A stretch of DNA of 64,000 nucleotides from Herbidospora daliensis (GTDB lineage: Bacteria > Actinomycetota > Actinomycetes > Streptosporangiales > Streptosporangiaceae), in assembly GCF_001570585.1 (NCBI RefSeq), contig NZ_BBXF01000008.1:62001-126000 (forward strand). The letters run 5' to 3'. The number at the start of each line of letters is the position of its first letter. The first letter of the stretch is position 1. Both the position numbers and the translations under genes were made by a program. This document shows, in pieces, positions 8,435-18,199 of this stretch. Under the pieces are notes generated by a model. The model searched no databases. It worked only from the letters and a program-made list of their open reading frames with translations, and had not been told where the DNA came from.

Positions 8435-9790
8435 TCAGAGCTGGATCGACTTGACCTCCAGGAACTCCTCCAGGCCGAAGCGGCCGAACTCGCGGCCGTT
8501 GCCCGACTGGCGGTAGCCGCCGAAGGGGGCCAGCGAGTTCCAGTGGCCGCCGTTCACGTCGACCTGGCCGGCCCTGATCCGCCGGGCGACCGCGCGGGCC
8601 TCGTCGTCGGGGCCGAAGACGCCGCTGGTCAGGCCGTAGCTGGTGCCGTTGGCGATGGCGACGGCCTCGTCGGCGTCGCGGTAGGGGATGATCGTCAGCA
8701 CCGGGCCGAAGATCTCCTCCTGCGCGATGGCCGAGCCCGGGTCGACGTCGGCGAAGATCGTGGGGTTCACGTAGGCGCCGGTGCCGACGGGGCGTCCGGG
8801 GCCGCCGAAGACCAGGCGGGCGCCGTCGGCGACGCCGCGCTCGATGTAGCCGTGCACCTTGTCGCGGTGCTGCTCCGACGCCATCGGGCCGATCATCGTC
8901 GTCTCCAGCAGCGGGTCGCCGACGGTGTACGTCCCGGCGATCGCCACCGCCCGCGCGACGACCTCCTCCTGGAGGTGGGCGGGCACCAGCAGGCGGGGCC
9001 ACGAGCCGCAGACCTGGCCGCCGTTGGTGAACGACATGGCCACGCCGTGGGCGACGGCCGCGTCGAGGTCGGCGCCGTCGAGGATCACGTTGGCGCCCTT
9101 GCCGCCCAGTTCCAGGGCGACCCGCTTGACCGTCTCGGCGGCGACCGCGCCGATGCGGCGGCCGGCCCGGGTCGAGCCGGTGAAGGAGATCATGTCGATG
9201 CCGGGGTGGGCGGAGATCGCTTCGCCGACGACGTCGCCGGTGCCGTACACGACGGTGAAGACGCCGGCCGGGAGGCCGGCCTCGGCGGTGATCTCGGCGA
9301 GCACCCGCGCGGTGAGCGGCGCGATCTCCGACGGCTTCCAGACCACCGTGTCGCCCGCGACCAGCGCGGGAGCGAGCTTGGAGACGATCTGCTGGAGGGG
9401 GAAGTTCCACGGGGTGATCGCGCCGACGACGCCGATCGGCTCCCGGACGATCAGCGAGGTGCCGATGGTCTCGGTCCAGGCGAAGTCCGCCGCGAGGGCG
9501 GCGAACGACTGGGCGACGGCCACCGGGAACTGGATCTGCGCCGTGCGCGCCAGGCTGATCGGGGCGCCCATCTCGGCGGTGATGAGGGCGGCGAGTTCGT
9601 CCGCGCGGGCGGCGATGCCCGCGCCGACGCGGCCCACGACCGCCGCCCTTTCGAGGGGATCGGTCGCGGCCCAGGCGGGGAGGGCGGCGCGGGCGGCGGC
9701 CACCGCCCTGTCGACGTCGGCGGCGGTGCCGGCGGGCACCTCGGCGACCACGTCGCCGGTGGCGGGGTTGAACACGGGGATGGTTGTCAT
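8435..9790 (-). CDS. Aldehyde dehydrogenase family protein
   Basis: NAD(P)-dependent aldehyde dehydrogenase of 451 residues, somewhat shorter than the usual 480-500 because the N-terminus is compact. The catalytic Glu lies in ALELGGKGANVIL and the catalytic Cys in NGGQVCGSW, where the more usual motif is NxGQxC. The cofactor region TPWNFPLQQ and SFTGSTRAGR, and the C-terminal EEIFGPVL, are conserved. It is divergent from an XRE-type regulator with 95 bases between the starts, the common layout for a regulator and its single target. The natural aldehyde is unknown. Confidence 0.9.
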   Translation of the reverse strand: MTTIPVFNPATGDVVAEVPAGTAADVDRAVAAARAALPAWAATDPLERAAVVGRVGAGIAARADELAALITAEMGAPISLARTAQIQFPVAVAQSFAALAADFAWTETIGTSLIVREPIGVVGAITPWNFPLQQIVSKLAPALVAGDTVVWKPSEIAPLTARVLAEITAEAGLPAGVFTVVYGTGDVVGEAISAHPGIDMISFTGSTRAGRRIGAVAAETVKRVALELGGKGANVILDGADLDAAVAHGVAMSFTNGGQVCGSWPRLLVPAHLQEEVVARAVAIAGTYTVGDPLLETTMIGPMASEQHRDKVHGYIERGVADGARLVFGGPGRPVGTGAYVNPTIFADVDPGSAIAQEEIFGPVLTIIPYRDADEAVAIANGTSYGLTSGVFGPDDEARAVARRIRAGQVDVNGGHWNSLAPFGGYRQSGNGREFGRFGLEEFLEVKSIQL

Positions 9791-9885
9791 GCGTCGAACC
9801 TGCCGGGCGCGGCGGCCCGCATCCAGGGACGAAGTGTCCGTGCCTGAGCGGAATCAGCGCAGGTCCGGGGCTTGTTGACCAGAAC
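9791..9885. promoter_or_regulatory. Divergent promoter region, aldehyde dehydrogenase / XRE regulator
   Basis: The 95 bases between two divergent start codons must hold both promoters and probably the regulator's operator. A TTGACC (9875-9880) sits too close to the ATG at 9886 to be a -35 box for that start. No convincing palindrome was found. Confidence 0.4.
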
Positions 9886-10710
9886 ATGCAACGGGCCAGA
9901 CTCGCCGACTTCCTGCGCACCCGGCGCGCGGCGCTCCAGCCCGAGGACGTGGGCCTCCCACGTGGCTCGCGGCGCCGGACGGGCGGGCTGCGCCGTGAGG
10001 AGGTCGCGGCCCTGTCGGCCATGTCGACCGACTACTACAGCCGGATCGAGCAGCAGCGCGGCCCGCAGCCGTCGGAGCAGCTGCTCGCCGCCCTCGCCCG
10101 TGCCCTGCGCCTCACCGACCAGGAGCGCGACCACCTGTTCCGGCTCGGCGGATACGCGGTCAAGCCGCGGGTGAAGACCGTCAGGGACGTCAATCCGGGG
10201 ATGGCGCGGATCTTCGGCAACCTCCCGCCCGACGCCGCCGCGCTGGTCGTCACCGACCTGGGCGAGACGCTCCGCCAGACCCCGCTGGCCCGTGAGCTCC
10301 TCGGCGACGGCCTGGTGTACGAGGGCCTGTCGGCCAGCCTCCACTACCGCTGGTTCGACGATCCGGCCGTACGAAAGATTCATCCGGCCGACGATCACGC
10401 TACGGTGGGCCGGGAACTGGCCGCGGATCTCCTCCGGATCCACACGCGCGACGGCGAGTCGTCCCGCGCGGGCGAGATCGTGCGGGCGCTGCTCGGCCGC
10501 AGTGCCGAATTCGCCGCGCTCTGGCGTGCGCACCCGGTGCCCGGCCCGGTGTGCGCGCGGAAACGGTTCGTGCACGTCACGGCGGGGCCGCTGGAACTCG
10601 ACTGCCAGACGCTGGTCGATCCCGACCAGAGCCAGTCGCTGCTCGTCTACACCGCCACAGCAGGCTCACCGGCCGCAGAGAAGCTCAGGCGGATTGGTTT
10701 GCACGGGTAG
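9886..10710 (+). CDS. XRE-family regulator with MmyB-like ligand-binding domain
   Basis: A 274-residue transcription factor. The N-terminal helix-turn-helix (near residues 5-80) includes RTGGLRREEVAALSAMSTDYYSRIEQQRG, the typical signature of this actinobacterial family (shown here in two parts: RTGGLRREEVAALS and STDYYSRIEQQRG). The C-terminal half resembles the MmyB-like ligand-binding fold and ends with PLELDCQTLVDP. Members usually repress or activate a divergent oxidoreductase gene, which fits the aldehyde dehydrogenase next door. The start ATG 9886 gives MQRARLADFLRTRR, the usual family beginning; the frame is open upstream, but without conserved residues. Confidence 0.88.
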   Translation: MQRARLADFLRTRRAALQPEDVGLPRGSRRRTGGLRREEVAALSAMSTDYYSRIEQQRGPQPSEQLLAALARALRLTDQERDHLFRLGGYAVKPRVKTVRDVNPGMARIFGNLPPDAAALVVTDLGETLRQTPLARELLGDGLVYEGLSASLHYRWFDDPAVRKIHPADDHATVGRELAADLLRIHTRDGESSRAGEIVRALLGRSAEFAALWRAHPVPGPVCARKRFVHVTAGPLELDCQTLVDPDQSQSLLVYTATAGSPAAEKLRRIGLHG

Positions 10711-10906
10711 CCAAACTAAAGGGTTGCGCTCGACCCGCCGATGCACGCCTCATTTTGTAACGGTCCAGTTACGCGGAGCACAAGCCTGTGACCTGCGACT
10801 TTTCGTCGATGTCAACTCGTTATCCGTTCACACGGTGCGCTCCAGACACGTGCGTGTTACAAACCTCATTAATTGATTGCCGAGACAAATGAAAGGCGGT
10901 GACCGC

Positions 10907-12172
10907 GTGACGCATCCACACCGCAGCGCCCGCGCGGCCGGCACCGCCCTGCCGAGCAGCGCACCGATGCTCCGGCAGACCAACCTTTCGCTCGTCTTAC
11001 GTCACCTGCGTGATCACCCGGCGCAATCCCGGGCCGACATCGCGGAGGCCACCGGTCTGCACCGGGCCACGGTCTCCAACCTGGTGGCCGAACTCCTCGA
11101 CCGGCGGCTCGTCCGGGAGACCGGCACCGAGCACGCCGGCGCGATCGGCCGCCCCCGGCGGCCGGTGACGTTGCACGGCGCCCACGTCGGCGCGCTGGGT
11201 TTGGAGATAAATGTCGATTACATCTCCGCGCACGGGTCCGACCTCAGCGGCCAGGTCCTCGTCGAACGGCGGATCGCCTTCGACGCCATGGCCGGCGGTC
11301 CCGATCTCTCCCTGCGTCAGCTCGGCCGCGTGGCTCTGGAGGCCGTCGAGGCGATGAAGACGGCGGGGGCCACCCCCGCCGGACTGAGCGTGGCGGTCCC
11401 CGGCCTGGTCGACGTCGCGAACGGCGTCGTCACCCTCGCCCCGAACCTGGGCTGGCACGATCTTCCCCTGGCCGCACGGCTCTCGGCGGCCCTCGGACCT
11501 TGGCGCGTTCCCGTCACCGTCGACAACGACGCGAACCTCGCCGCACTGGCCGAACACACTTCCGGTGTCGCCGCAGGCACCTCCCACCTTGTTTACCTGA
11601 CGGGCGAGGTAGGCGTGGGCGGCGGCATCGTTCTGGACGGGAAGCTGCTCCGCGGCGCGGACGGCTTCTCCGGCGAGATCGGCCACCTGCCGGTCGATCC
11701 GGGCGGCTCCCGCTGTGGTTGCGGGAGGCACGGTTGCCTGGAGACCAAGGTGGGACTCGCCGCCCTCATGAAAGCAGCACACCCTGAGACCTCGCTCCCG
11801 GCCTCCGATCCGGAGGAGCGGGCGATAGAGATCGCCAGAGGACTGACCGCGGGTGACAGCCGGATGGCTGAGGCGGTCGCCCAGGTGGGCAAATGGCTCG
11901 GGCTCGGCGGCTCGATCCTCGCCAACCTGTTCAACCCGCGCGTCATCGTCGTCGGCGGTTACTTCGCCACGCTCGCCGAATGGCTGCTGCCGCCCGCACA
12001 GACCGAACTGGAACGGCTGGTCGTCGCACGATCAGCCAGCCAGTGCCGGTTCGTCGCCTCCGACCTCGGCTTCGGCGCCGCCGCGCGTGGCGCCGCGAGC
12101 GTGGTCGTCAATCGGCTCATCGACCATCCGACGATGATCCCTGATCCGGTCCCCCGGCTGGCGCCTCACTGA
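10907..12172 (+). CDS. ROK-family transcriptional regulator
   Basis: A 421-residue regulator with an N-terminal winged helix-turn-helix (RADIAEATGLHRATVSNLV, near residues 40-60) and a ROK sugar-kinase-like domain. The ROK signatures are present: DNDANLAALAE, GEIGHLPVDPGG and the zinc-binding CGCGRHGCLE. Such proteins are usually repressors of sugar-uptake or saccharide-degrading genes released by a sugar. The GTG at 10907 is preferred because GAAAGGCGG lies 7 bases upstream; ATG 10889 is an alternative. It is followed after 144 bases by the large secreted ThuA/sugar-dehydrogenase gene, its likely target. The 196 bases upstream are less GC-rich than the rest and probably hold its promoter. 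Confidence 0.9.
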   Translation: MTHPHRSARAAGTALPSSAPMLRQTNLSLVLRHLRDHPAQSRADIAEATGLHRATVSNLVAELLDRRLVRETGTEHAGAIGRPRRPVTLHGAHVGALGLEINVDYISAHGSDLSGQVLVERRIAFDAMAGGPDLSLRQLGRVALEAVEAMKTAGATPAGLSVAVPGLVDVANGVVTLAPNLGWHDLPLAARLSAALGPWRVPVTVDNDANLAALAEHTSGVAAGTSHLVYLTGEVGVGGGIVLDGKLLRGADGFSGEIGHLPVDPGGSRCGCGRHGCLETKVGLAALMKAAHPETSLPASDPEERAIEIARGLTAGDSRMAEAVAQVGKWLGLGGSILANLFNPRVIVVGGYFATLAEWLLPPAQTELERLVVARSASQCRFVASDLGFGAAARGAASVVVNRLIDHPTMIPDPVPRLAPH

Positions 12173-12316
12173 CGGCGCCGGTCCCCACAAGCCTGGAGGT
12201 GGCACCCTCCAGCCCGTGCAGTACCGCATCACCGCAACACCCCCCATGTAACACAAGTGGCACCAGCGAGGCGGCGCTCGCTTGCCTGACATCCCCAGTC
12301 AGGAAAGGGATTCCCC

Positions 12317-15300
12317 ATGTCACCACGTTCTCGAACGTGGGCCAGGCTCTCCGAGATCCTGCCATTCAAGAGAAAAATCTCCCTGCGCCGGACCGTGGCG
12401 GTCGCGTCGGCAGCGCTCATGCTGCCCATGCCCGTCCTGGCCTTCTCCGCTGCTCCGGCCAGCGCGGCCGCCGACCCCGAGTTCAAGGTCCTCGTCTTCT
12501 CGAAGACGACCGGCTTCCGGCATGACGCGATCCCGGACGCGATCACGGCCATCCAGAAGCTGGGCACCGAGAACAACTTCGCGGTCGACGTGACCGAGGA
12601 CAGCGCTCAGTTCACTGACGCCAACCTCGCGCAGTACCAGGCCGTCATCTTCAACTCGACCACCGGCGACCCGGTGAGCACGGCGGACCAGAAGGCCGCC
12701 TTCGAGCGTTACATCAAGGCCGGCGGCGGCTTCGTGGGCATCCACGCCGCCTCCGACGGTGGATACAGCTGGGACTGGTACCGCCAGCTCGTGGGCGCGT
12801 ACTTCAAGTCGCACCCCGCGATCCAGCAGGCGACGGTCGTCACCGAGGACCAGGCGCACCCGTCGACCAAGCACCTGGCCACCTCGTGGACCCGGACCGA
12901 CGAGTGGTACGACTTCCAGGCGAACCCGCGTAACAGCGTGCACGTCCTGCAGTCGATGAACCAGAAGTCCTACACCGGCTCCACCCAGGGCATCGACCAC
13001 CCGATCTCCTGGTGTCAGGACTACGACGGCGGCCGTTCCTGGTACACCGGCCTCGGCCACACCAAGGAAAGCTACGTCGAGGCCAACTTCACCAAGATGC
13101 TGCTCGGTGGTATCCGTACCGCCGCCGGCGTCGAGAAGGCCGACTGCACCGCCTCCCTGACCGGGAGCTACGAGAAGGTCGCGCTCGACACCAACACGTC
13201 GAACCCGATGATGACCGACATCGCCAAGGACGGGCGGGTCTTCTACATCGACCGCCTGGGCGACGTCAAGATCATCAAGCCCTCTGGTGGCACCGTCACC
13301 GCCGGCAAGATGAACGTCTTCACGGCGAACGAGTCGGGTCTGCTCGGCATGGTGCTCGACAAGGACTTCGAGACCACCAACTGGATGTACCTGTTCTACT
13401 CGCCGGCCAACGGCGGCAACGTCGACCGGCTGAGCCGCTTCACCATCGTGGGCGACGCGATCGACTTCGCCTCCGAGAAGGTCATCCTCAACGTCCCGGT
13501 CCAGCGGGCCGAGTGCTGCCACCACGGCGGCGGCATGCTCATGGACCACAAGACGGGCGACCTGTGGCTGGGCACCGGTGACAACACCAACCCCTTCGCC
13601 TCCAACGGCTACACGCCGATCGACGAGGGCAGCGGCCGGTCCGCCTGGGACGCCCAGCGCTCCTCGGGCAACACCAACGACCTGAGCGGCAAGGTGCTGC
13701 GCATCACCCCGCAGCCCGATGGCACCTACACCATCCCCGCGGGCAACCTGTTCCCGGTGGGCACCGCGCAGACCAAGCCCGAGATCTACGGCATGGGCTT
13801 CCGCAACCCGTTCCGCATCGGCATCGACTCGAAGACCGGCAACGTCATGGTCGCCGACTACGGACCCGACGCCGGCTCCGCGAGCGCCACCCGTGGCCCG
13901 CGCGGCACGGTCGAGTGGAACGCGCTGTCGACCCCCGGCAACTACGGCTGGCCGTACTGCGTGGGCAACAACACGCCGTACATCGACTACAACTTCCAGA
14001 CCTCGACTTCGGGCTCGGCGTTCAACTGCGCCGCGCCGGTCAACAACAGCCCGAACAACACCGGTCTGACCACGCTCCCGGCCGCCAAGGCCGCGAGCAT
14101 CTGGTACACCAGCGCGGTCGACCAGAACAACTTCCCCGAGCTCAACGGCGGCGCGCCGATGGCCGGTCCGGTCTACCGCTACGACGAGGCGCTCGCCTCG
14201 CCGGTGAAGTGGCCGGCTTACTGGGATGGCAAGGCCATCTTCGGTGAGTGGAACAACAACACGCTGTTCTCGTTCCAGCTGAACGAGGCCGGCACCCAGC
14301 AGATCAAGATCAACCGGATCCTGCGCGACATGGGCTTCATCCGGCCCATGGACATCAAGTTCGGTTACGACGGCGCCATGTACCTGGTCGAGTGGGGCTC
14401 GGGCTTCGGCGGCGACAACGCCGACTCGGGCATCTACCGCATCGAGTACGTCAAGGGCTCCCGCCCGCCGATCGCCAAGATCACCGCTGACAAGACCGAC
14501 GGCCCGGCTCCGCTGACCGTCAACTTCTCCAGCGAGGGCTCGCGCGACCCCGACGGCAACCCGATCACCATCGAGTGGGACTTCAACGACGACGGCACGG
14601 TCGACTCGACCGCCGCCAACCCCTCGTACACCTACACCACGGCCGGCAACTACAGCGCCGTCCTGACGGTGAAGAACGCCGAGGGCATCGCCGCGCACGC
14701 CAACGTCCCGATCGTGGTCGGCAACACCCGCCCGGTCGTGAACATCACCGTGCCCCCGCAGGGTGGTTTCTTCGAGTTCGGCGACCAGGTGAAGTACACC
14801 ATCACGGTCGCCGACGCCGAGGACGGCACGATCGACTGCACCAAGGTGCAGCTGCAGGCCTACCTGGGCCACGACAGCCACGGTCACCCGCTCGACCAGA
14901 AGGCCGGTTGTGAGGGCACCATCCAGACGCTGTCCGACAGCGGCCACGGCATCGACGACAACCTGTACTACATCCTCGAGGCGACCTACGCCGACAAGGG
15001 CGGCCAGGGTGGCGCCGGTTCGCTGACCGGCCGTTCGGAGATCATCCTCCAGCCGAAGCGCAAGCAGGCCGAGCACTTCACCGAGACCGGCCGGGTTGAG
15101 GGTGGCACCGGCACCGACACCCCCGGTGTCGCGACCGAGACCACCACCGACCCGCTGGGCGGCAACCAGAACATCGGTTTCACCAACGACGGTGACTTCT
15201 GGGCCTACAACCCGGTGAACCTGTCGGGCATCGACTCGGTGAGCCTGCGCGTCTCGTCCGCCGGCCCCGGCGGCACGGTGCAGATCAAGGCCGGCAACCC

Positions 15301-18097
15301 CAACACGGGCACGCTGGTCGGTTCGGTCGACATCACCCCCACGGGTGGCTGGCAGACCTTCAAGGACGTCTCGGTCCCGCTGACGAACGTCCCGACGACC
15401 ACCGCTCCGCTGTACTTCATCGTCCGCAAGCCGGCCTCCGCCGGTAACGGCGACTACCTGCTCAACTTCAACTGGGTCGACTTCGTCGGCAAGGGCGTCA
15501 CCGACAACCAGCGTCCGACGGTCACCGCGACCGGCACCCCGCTGACCGGCACCGCGCCGCTCCAGGTGGCCTTCACCTCCACCGCGACCGACCCCGACGG
15601 CAACACCCCGCTCACGTACAAGTGGAACTTCGGCGTCACCGGCGCTCCGCAGCCCACCACCGCGAACGCGAGCTACACCTACAACGCGCCGGGCACCTAC
15701 GTCGCCACCGTCACGGTGACCGACGCCAAGGGCTCGTCGAACTCCGCCTCGGTCACCGTCAAGGTCGAGTCGCCGAACGTCACCTGCTTCTCGGGCCGCT
15801 CGGACGACTTCCTCGGCAGCGACCTCAACCGCGACCGCTGGTCGGTTCTCCGTGAGAACCAGGACCTCAAGGTCGTGGACGGCTCGCTGGTCATCCCGAC
15901 CTCGCTGACCGATATCTACGGCACCAACAACGACACGCCGGTGAACAACCTCGTGCTCCAGCCCCTCCCCTCGGGTGCCTGGACCGCGACCGCCAAGGTC
16001 ACCATGCGCGCCGACCAGCAGTACCAGCAGGCCGGTCTGGTCGTGTACGGCGACGACGACAACTACGCCAAGATGGTCATCCAGGGTCGCGCCGCCAACG
16101 CCACGCCTGACCACGCGCAGCGTATCTTCCAGTTCATCCGCGAAGAGGCGGGCGTTCCCAACGAGGTCACCGCGAGCAACACCGCCAACCTCGGAGACGC
16201 CTTCCCTGACACGTTCTACGTCCGGTTCTCCAGCAACGGCAGCAACCTGAACGCCTCCTACTCGGCCGACGGCACCACCTTCACGGCGATGTCGGAGACC
16301 AAGCAGCTGGCCGGCATCACCAACCCGCGCATCGGCCTCGCGTCCTTCGCGAACACCGGCCAGCGCACGGTCGTGGACGCCAAGTTCGACTGGTTCAGCA
16401 TCACGCCGGACGACACCGCCGGCAACATCGACCCGAACGACGACTTCAACGGCACCACGATCGACGCGTGCCGCTGGAACGCCATCGTCCGGCCCGACGC
16501 CGCCACCGCCAAGGTGACCGGCGGCAACCTGGAGCTCACCACCACCACCGGCGACATCTACGGCACCGGCAACTCCGGTCCGAAGAACTTCATCCTCCAG
16601 ACCGCGCCCTCGGGCGACTGGACCCTGGAGACGAAGGTCGACGCCTCGACGCTGAGCGAGCAGTACCAGCAGGGCGGCCTGATGGTGTACACCGACGACG
16701 ACAACTACGTGAAGTTCGACCTGCTCACCACCAACGCGCCTGGCGCGACCGTGGTGCGTGGCGTCGAGCTGCGTAGCGAGGTCGGCGGCACCGTTCAGAA
16801 CCCGCAGCCCAACGCCAACCCGGGCACCGGTGTGGTCTGGCTGCGCCTGATCAAGACCGGCACGGTCTTCCAGGGTGCGTACTCGACCAACGGCACCACG
16901 TGGACCAACATGTCGGCGACCGTCAGCAACACCGCTGTCGGCACGCCGAAGGTCGGTGTCTACACCATCGGCACCAACCAGCAGGCTGCGAAGACGGTCA
17001 AGTTCGACTACTTCAAGCTGACCAAGGCCGGTGTCGCCGACACCACCGCTCCCACCACCACCGCCACGACCACCCCGACGGCTCCCAACGCCGCCGGTTG
17101 GTACACCTCCGCGGTTCTGGTCAACCTCGCCGCCACCGACAACTCGGGTGGCAGCGGCGTTGACAAGACCGAGTACCAGATCGACGGCGGCGCCTGGACC
17201 ACGTACACCACCGCGTTCTCGGTCGCCGGCGACGGCAACCACACCGTGAACTACCGGTCGGTGGACAAGGCCGCCAACACCGAGACCGCCAAGTCGCTCG
17301 CGCTGAAGCTCGACGTGACCGCTCCCGTCACCACCGCGGACTTCCTCGCGGTCGGCCAGGGTTCGGTTCCGGTGGCTCTCGCGGCGACCGACGCCACCTC
17401 GGGTGTCGACAAGATCGAGTACGCCCTGGACGGCGGCGCGTGGACGACCTACACCGCGGCGGTCAACGTCACCGGTGTCGGCGACCACACCCTGCAGTAC
17501 CGCGCCACCGACAAGGCGGGCAACGTCGAGGAGACCAAGGCCGCCACGATCAAGATCGAGGAGACTCCCACGGAGCCCACGATCCTGATCTCGGGCGTGT
17601 CCGAGGGCGCCTCGTACGGTGACAGCACCGACGTCACCGTGGCCTGGGAGGTGGCGGGCACCGGCATCAAGACGGTCGTCGGCACCCTCGACGGCCAGGA
17701 GATCGCCTCCGGCTCGGTCCAGCAGCTCTACCGTCTCGGCCTCGGCGAGCACACGCTCACCGTGACCGTCACCACCAACTCGGGTGGCACCTACTCGCAG
17801 TCCGTCAAGTTCAAGACGACCACCTCGACCGAGGACATCTCGGCCCTGATCTCGCGCTTCAAGGACGCCGGTCAGCTGACCGCGACCGCGGCCGCGAAGC
17901 TCCAGGACGACATCAACAAGGTCATGGTCTCTGAGGACAAGGGCCGCGAGCGGGACCAGAAGAAGATCGTCAAGAAGCTCACGCGCTTCATCGAGGCGGT
18001 CAACGACCCGAAGAACGTGACCAACGTCGTCGTGAAGGCCACGCTCATCCGTGACGCCAACGCGCTGATCGTTGAGAACGGCGGCAACCCGGTCTAA
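12317..18097 (+). CDS. Secreted multidomain ThuA / PQQ-type sugar dehydrogenase protein with PKD and CBM6-like domains
   Basis: 1926 residues, exported by a long signal peptide that ends near ASAAA (residue 50). Visible order: ThuA-like domain (about 55-275, FKVLVFSKTTGFRH, GIHAASD); beta-propeller related to soluble glucose/sorbosone dehydrogenases (about 290-715, GLLGMVLDKDF, GTGDNTNPF, PEIYGMGFRNPFRIG); PKD domain (718-800); a beta-sandwich stretch; a CBM6-like domain (about 940-1060); a second PKD; two repeats resembling a concanavalin-like xylosidase C-terminal domain (each with IYGTxN and QYQQxGL); two repeats containing YxxDGGAWTTYT; an Ig-like domain; and a helical, lysine-rich C-terminus. 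The start has GGAAAGGG upstream. It probably binds and oxidises or remodels polysaccharide-derived sugars outside the cell; substrate unknown. Confidence 0.88.
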   Translation: MSPRSRTWARLSEILPFKRKISLRRTVAVASAALMLPMPVLAFSAAPASAAADPEFKVLVFSKTTGFRHDAIPDAITAIQKLGTENNFAVDVTEDSAQFTDANLAQYQAVIFNSTTGDPVSTADQKAAFERYIKAGGGFVGIHAASDGGYSWDWYRQLVGAYFKSHPAIQQATVVTEDQAHPSTKHLATSWTRTDEWYDFQANPRNSVHVLQSMNQKSYTGSTQGIDHPISWCQDYDGGRSWYTGLGHTKESYVEANFTKMLLGGIRTAAGVEKADCTASLTGSYEKVALDTNTSNPMMTDIAKDGRVFYIDRLGDVKIIKPSGGTVTAGKMNVFTANESGLLGMVLDKDFETTNWMYLFYSPANGGNVDRLSRFTIVGDAIDFASEKVILNVPVQRAECCHHGGGMLMDHKTGDLWLGTGDNTNPFASNGYTPIDEGSGRSAWDAQRSSGNTNDLSGKVLRITPQPDGTYTIPAGNLFPVGTAQTKPEIYGMGFRNPFRIGIDSKTGNVMVADYGPDAGSASATRGPRGTVEWNALSTPGNYGWPYCVGNNTPYIDYNFQTSTSGSAFNCAAPVNNSPNNTGLTTLPAAKAASIWYTSAVDQNNFPELNGGAPMAGPVYRYDEALASPVKWPAYWDGKAIFGEWNNNTLFSFQLNEAGTQQIKINRILRDMGFIRPMDIKFGYDGAMYLVEWGSGFGGDNADSGIYRIEYVKGSRPPIAKITADKTDGPAPLTVNFSSEGSRDPDGNPITIEWDFNDDGTVDSTAANPSYTYTTAGNYSAVLTVKNAEGIAAHANVPIVVGNTRPVVNITVPPQGGFFEFGDQVKYTITVADAEDGTIDCTKVQLQAYLGHDSHGHPLDQKAGCEGTIQTLSDSGHGIDDNLYYILEATYADKGGQGGAGSLTGRSEIILQPKRKQAEHFTETGRVEGGTGTDTPGVATETTTDPLGGNQNIGFTNDGDFWAYNPVNLSGIDSVSLRVSSAGPGGTVQIKAGNPNTGTLVGSVDITPTGGWQTFKDVSVPLTNVPTTTAPLYFIVRKPASAGNGDYLLNFNWVDFVGKGVTDNQRPTVTATGTPLTGTAPLQVAFTSTATDPDGNTPLTYKWNFGVTGAPQPTTANASYTYNAPGTYVATVTVTDAKGSSNSASVTVKVESPNVTCFSGRSDDFLGSDLNRDRWSVLRENQDLKVVDGSLVIPTSLTDIYGTNNDTPVNNLVLQPLPSGAWTATAKVTMRADQQYQQAGLVVYGDDDNYAKMVIQGRAANATPDHAQRIFQFIREEAGVPNEVTASNTANLGDAFPDTFYVRFSSNGSNLNASYSADGTTFTAMSETKQLAGITNPRIGLASFANTGQRTVVDAKFDWFSITPDDTAGNIDPNDDFNGTTIDACRWNAIVRPDAATAKVTGGNLELTTTTGDIYGTGNSGPKNFILQTAPSGDWTLETKVDASTLSEQYQQGGLMVYTDDDNYVKFDLLTTNAPGATVVRGVELRSEVGGTVQNPQPNANPGTGVVWLRLIKTGTVFQGAYSTNGTTWTNMSATVSNTAVGTPKVGVYTIGTNQQAAKTVKFDYFKLTKAGVADTTAPTTTATTTPTAPNAAGWYTSAVLVNLAATDNSGGSGVDKTEYQIDGGAWTTYTTAFSVAGDGNHTVNYRSVDKAANTETAKSLALKLDVTAPVTTADFLAVGQGSVPVALAATDATSGVDKIEYALDGGAWTTYTAAVNVTGVGDHTLQYRATDKAGNVEETKAATIKIEETPTEPTILISGVSEGASYGDSTDVTVAWEVAGTGIKTVVGTLDGQEIASGSVQQLYRLGLGEHTLTVTVTTNSGGTYSQSVKFKTTTSTEDISALISRFKDAGQLTATAAAKLQDDINKVMVSEDKGRERDQKKIVKKLTRFIEAVNDPKNVTNVVVKATLIRDANALIVENGGNPV

Positions 18098-18125
18098 CCG
18101 GTAGCCGCAGTACAACCTTGATAGA

Positions 18126-18161
18126 GGGTGCCCCGCGCGCCGTTGTGCGCGCGGGGCACCC
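18126..18161 (+). terminator. Strong Rho-independent terminator
   Basis: A perfect 15-bp stem (GGGTGCCCCGCGCGC pairing with its complement) with the loop CGTTGT, 28 bases after the ThuA gene stop, followed by GCTGTTTTCC. It should end most transcription from the giant gene before the next one. Confidence 0.9.
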
Positions 18162-18199
18162 GCTGTTTTCCCAGCTTTGCTTTGAAGGGACCCCCACGA

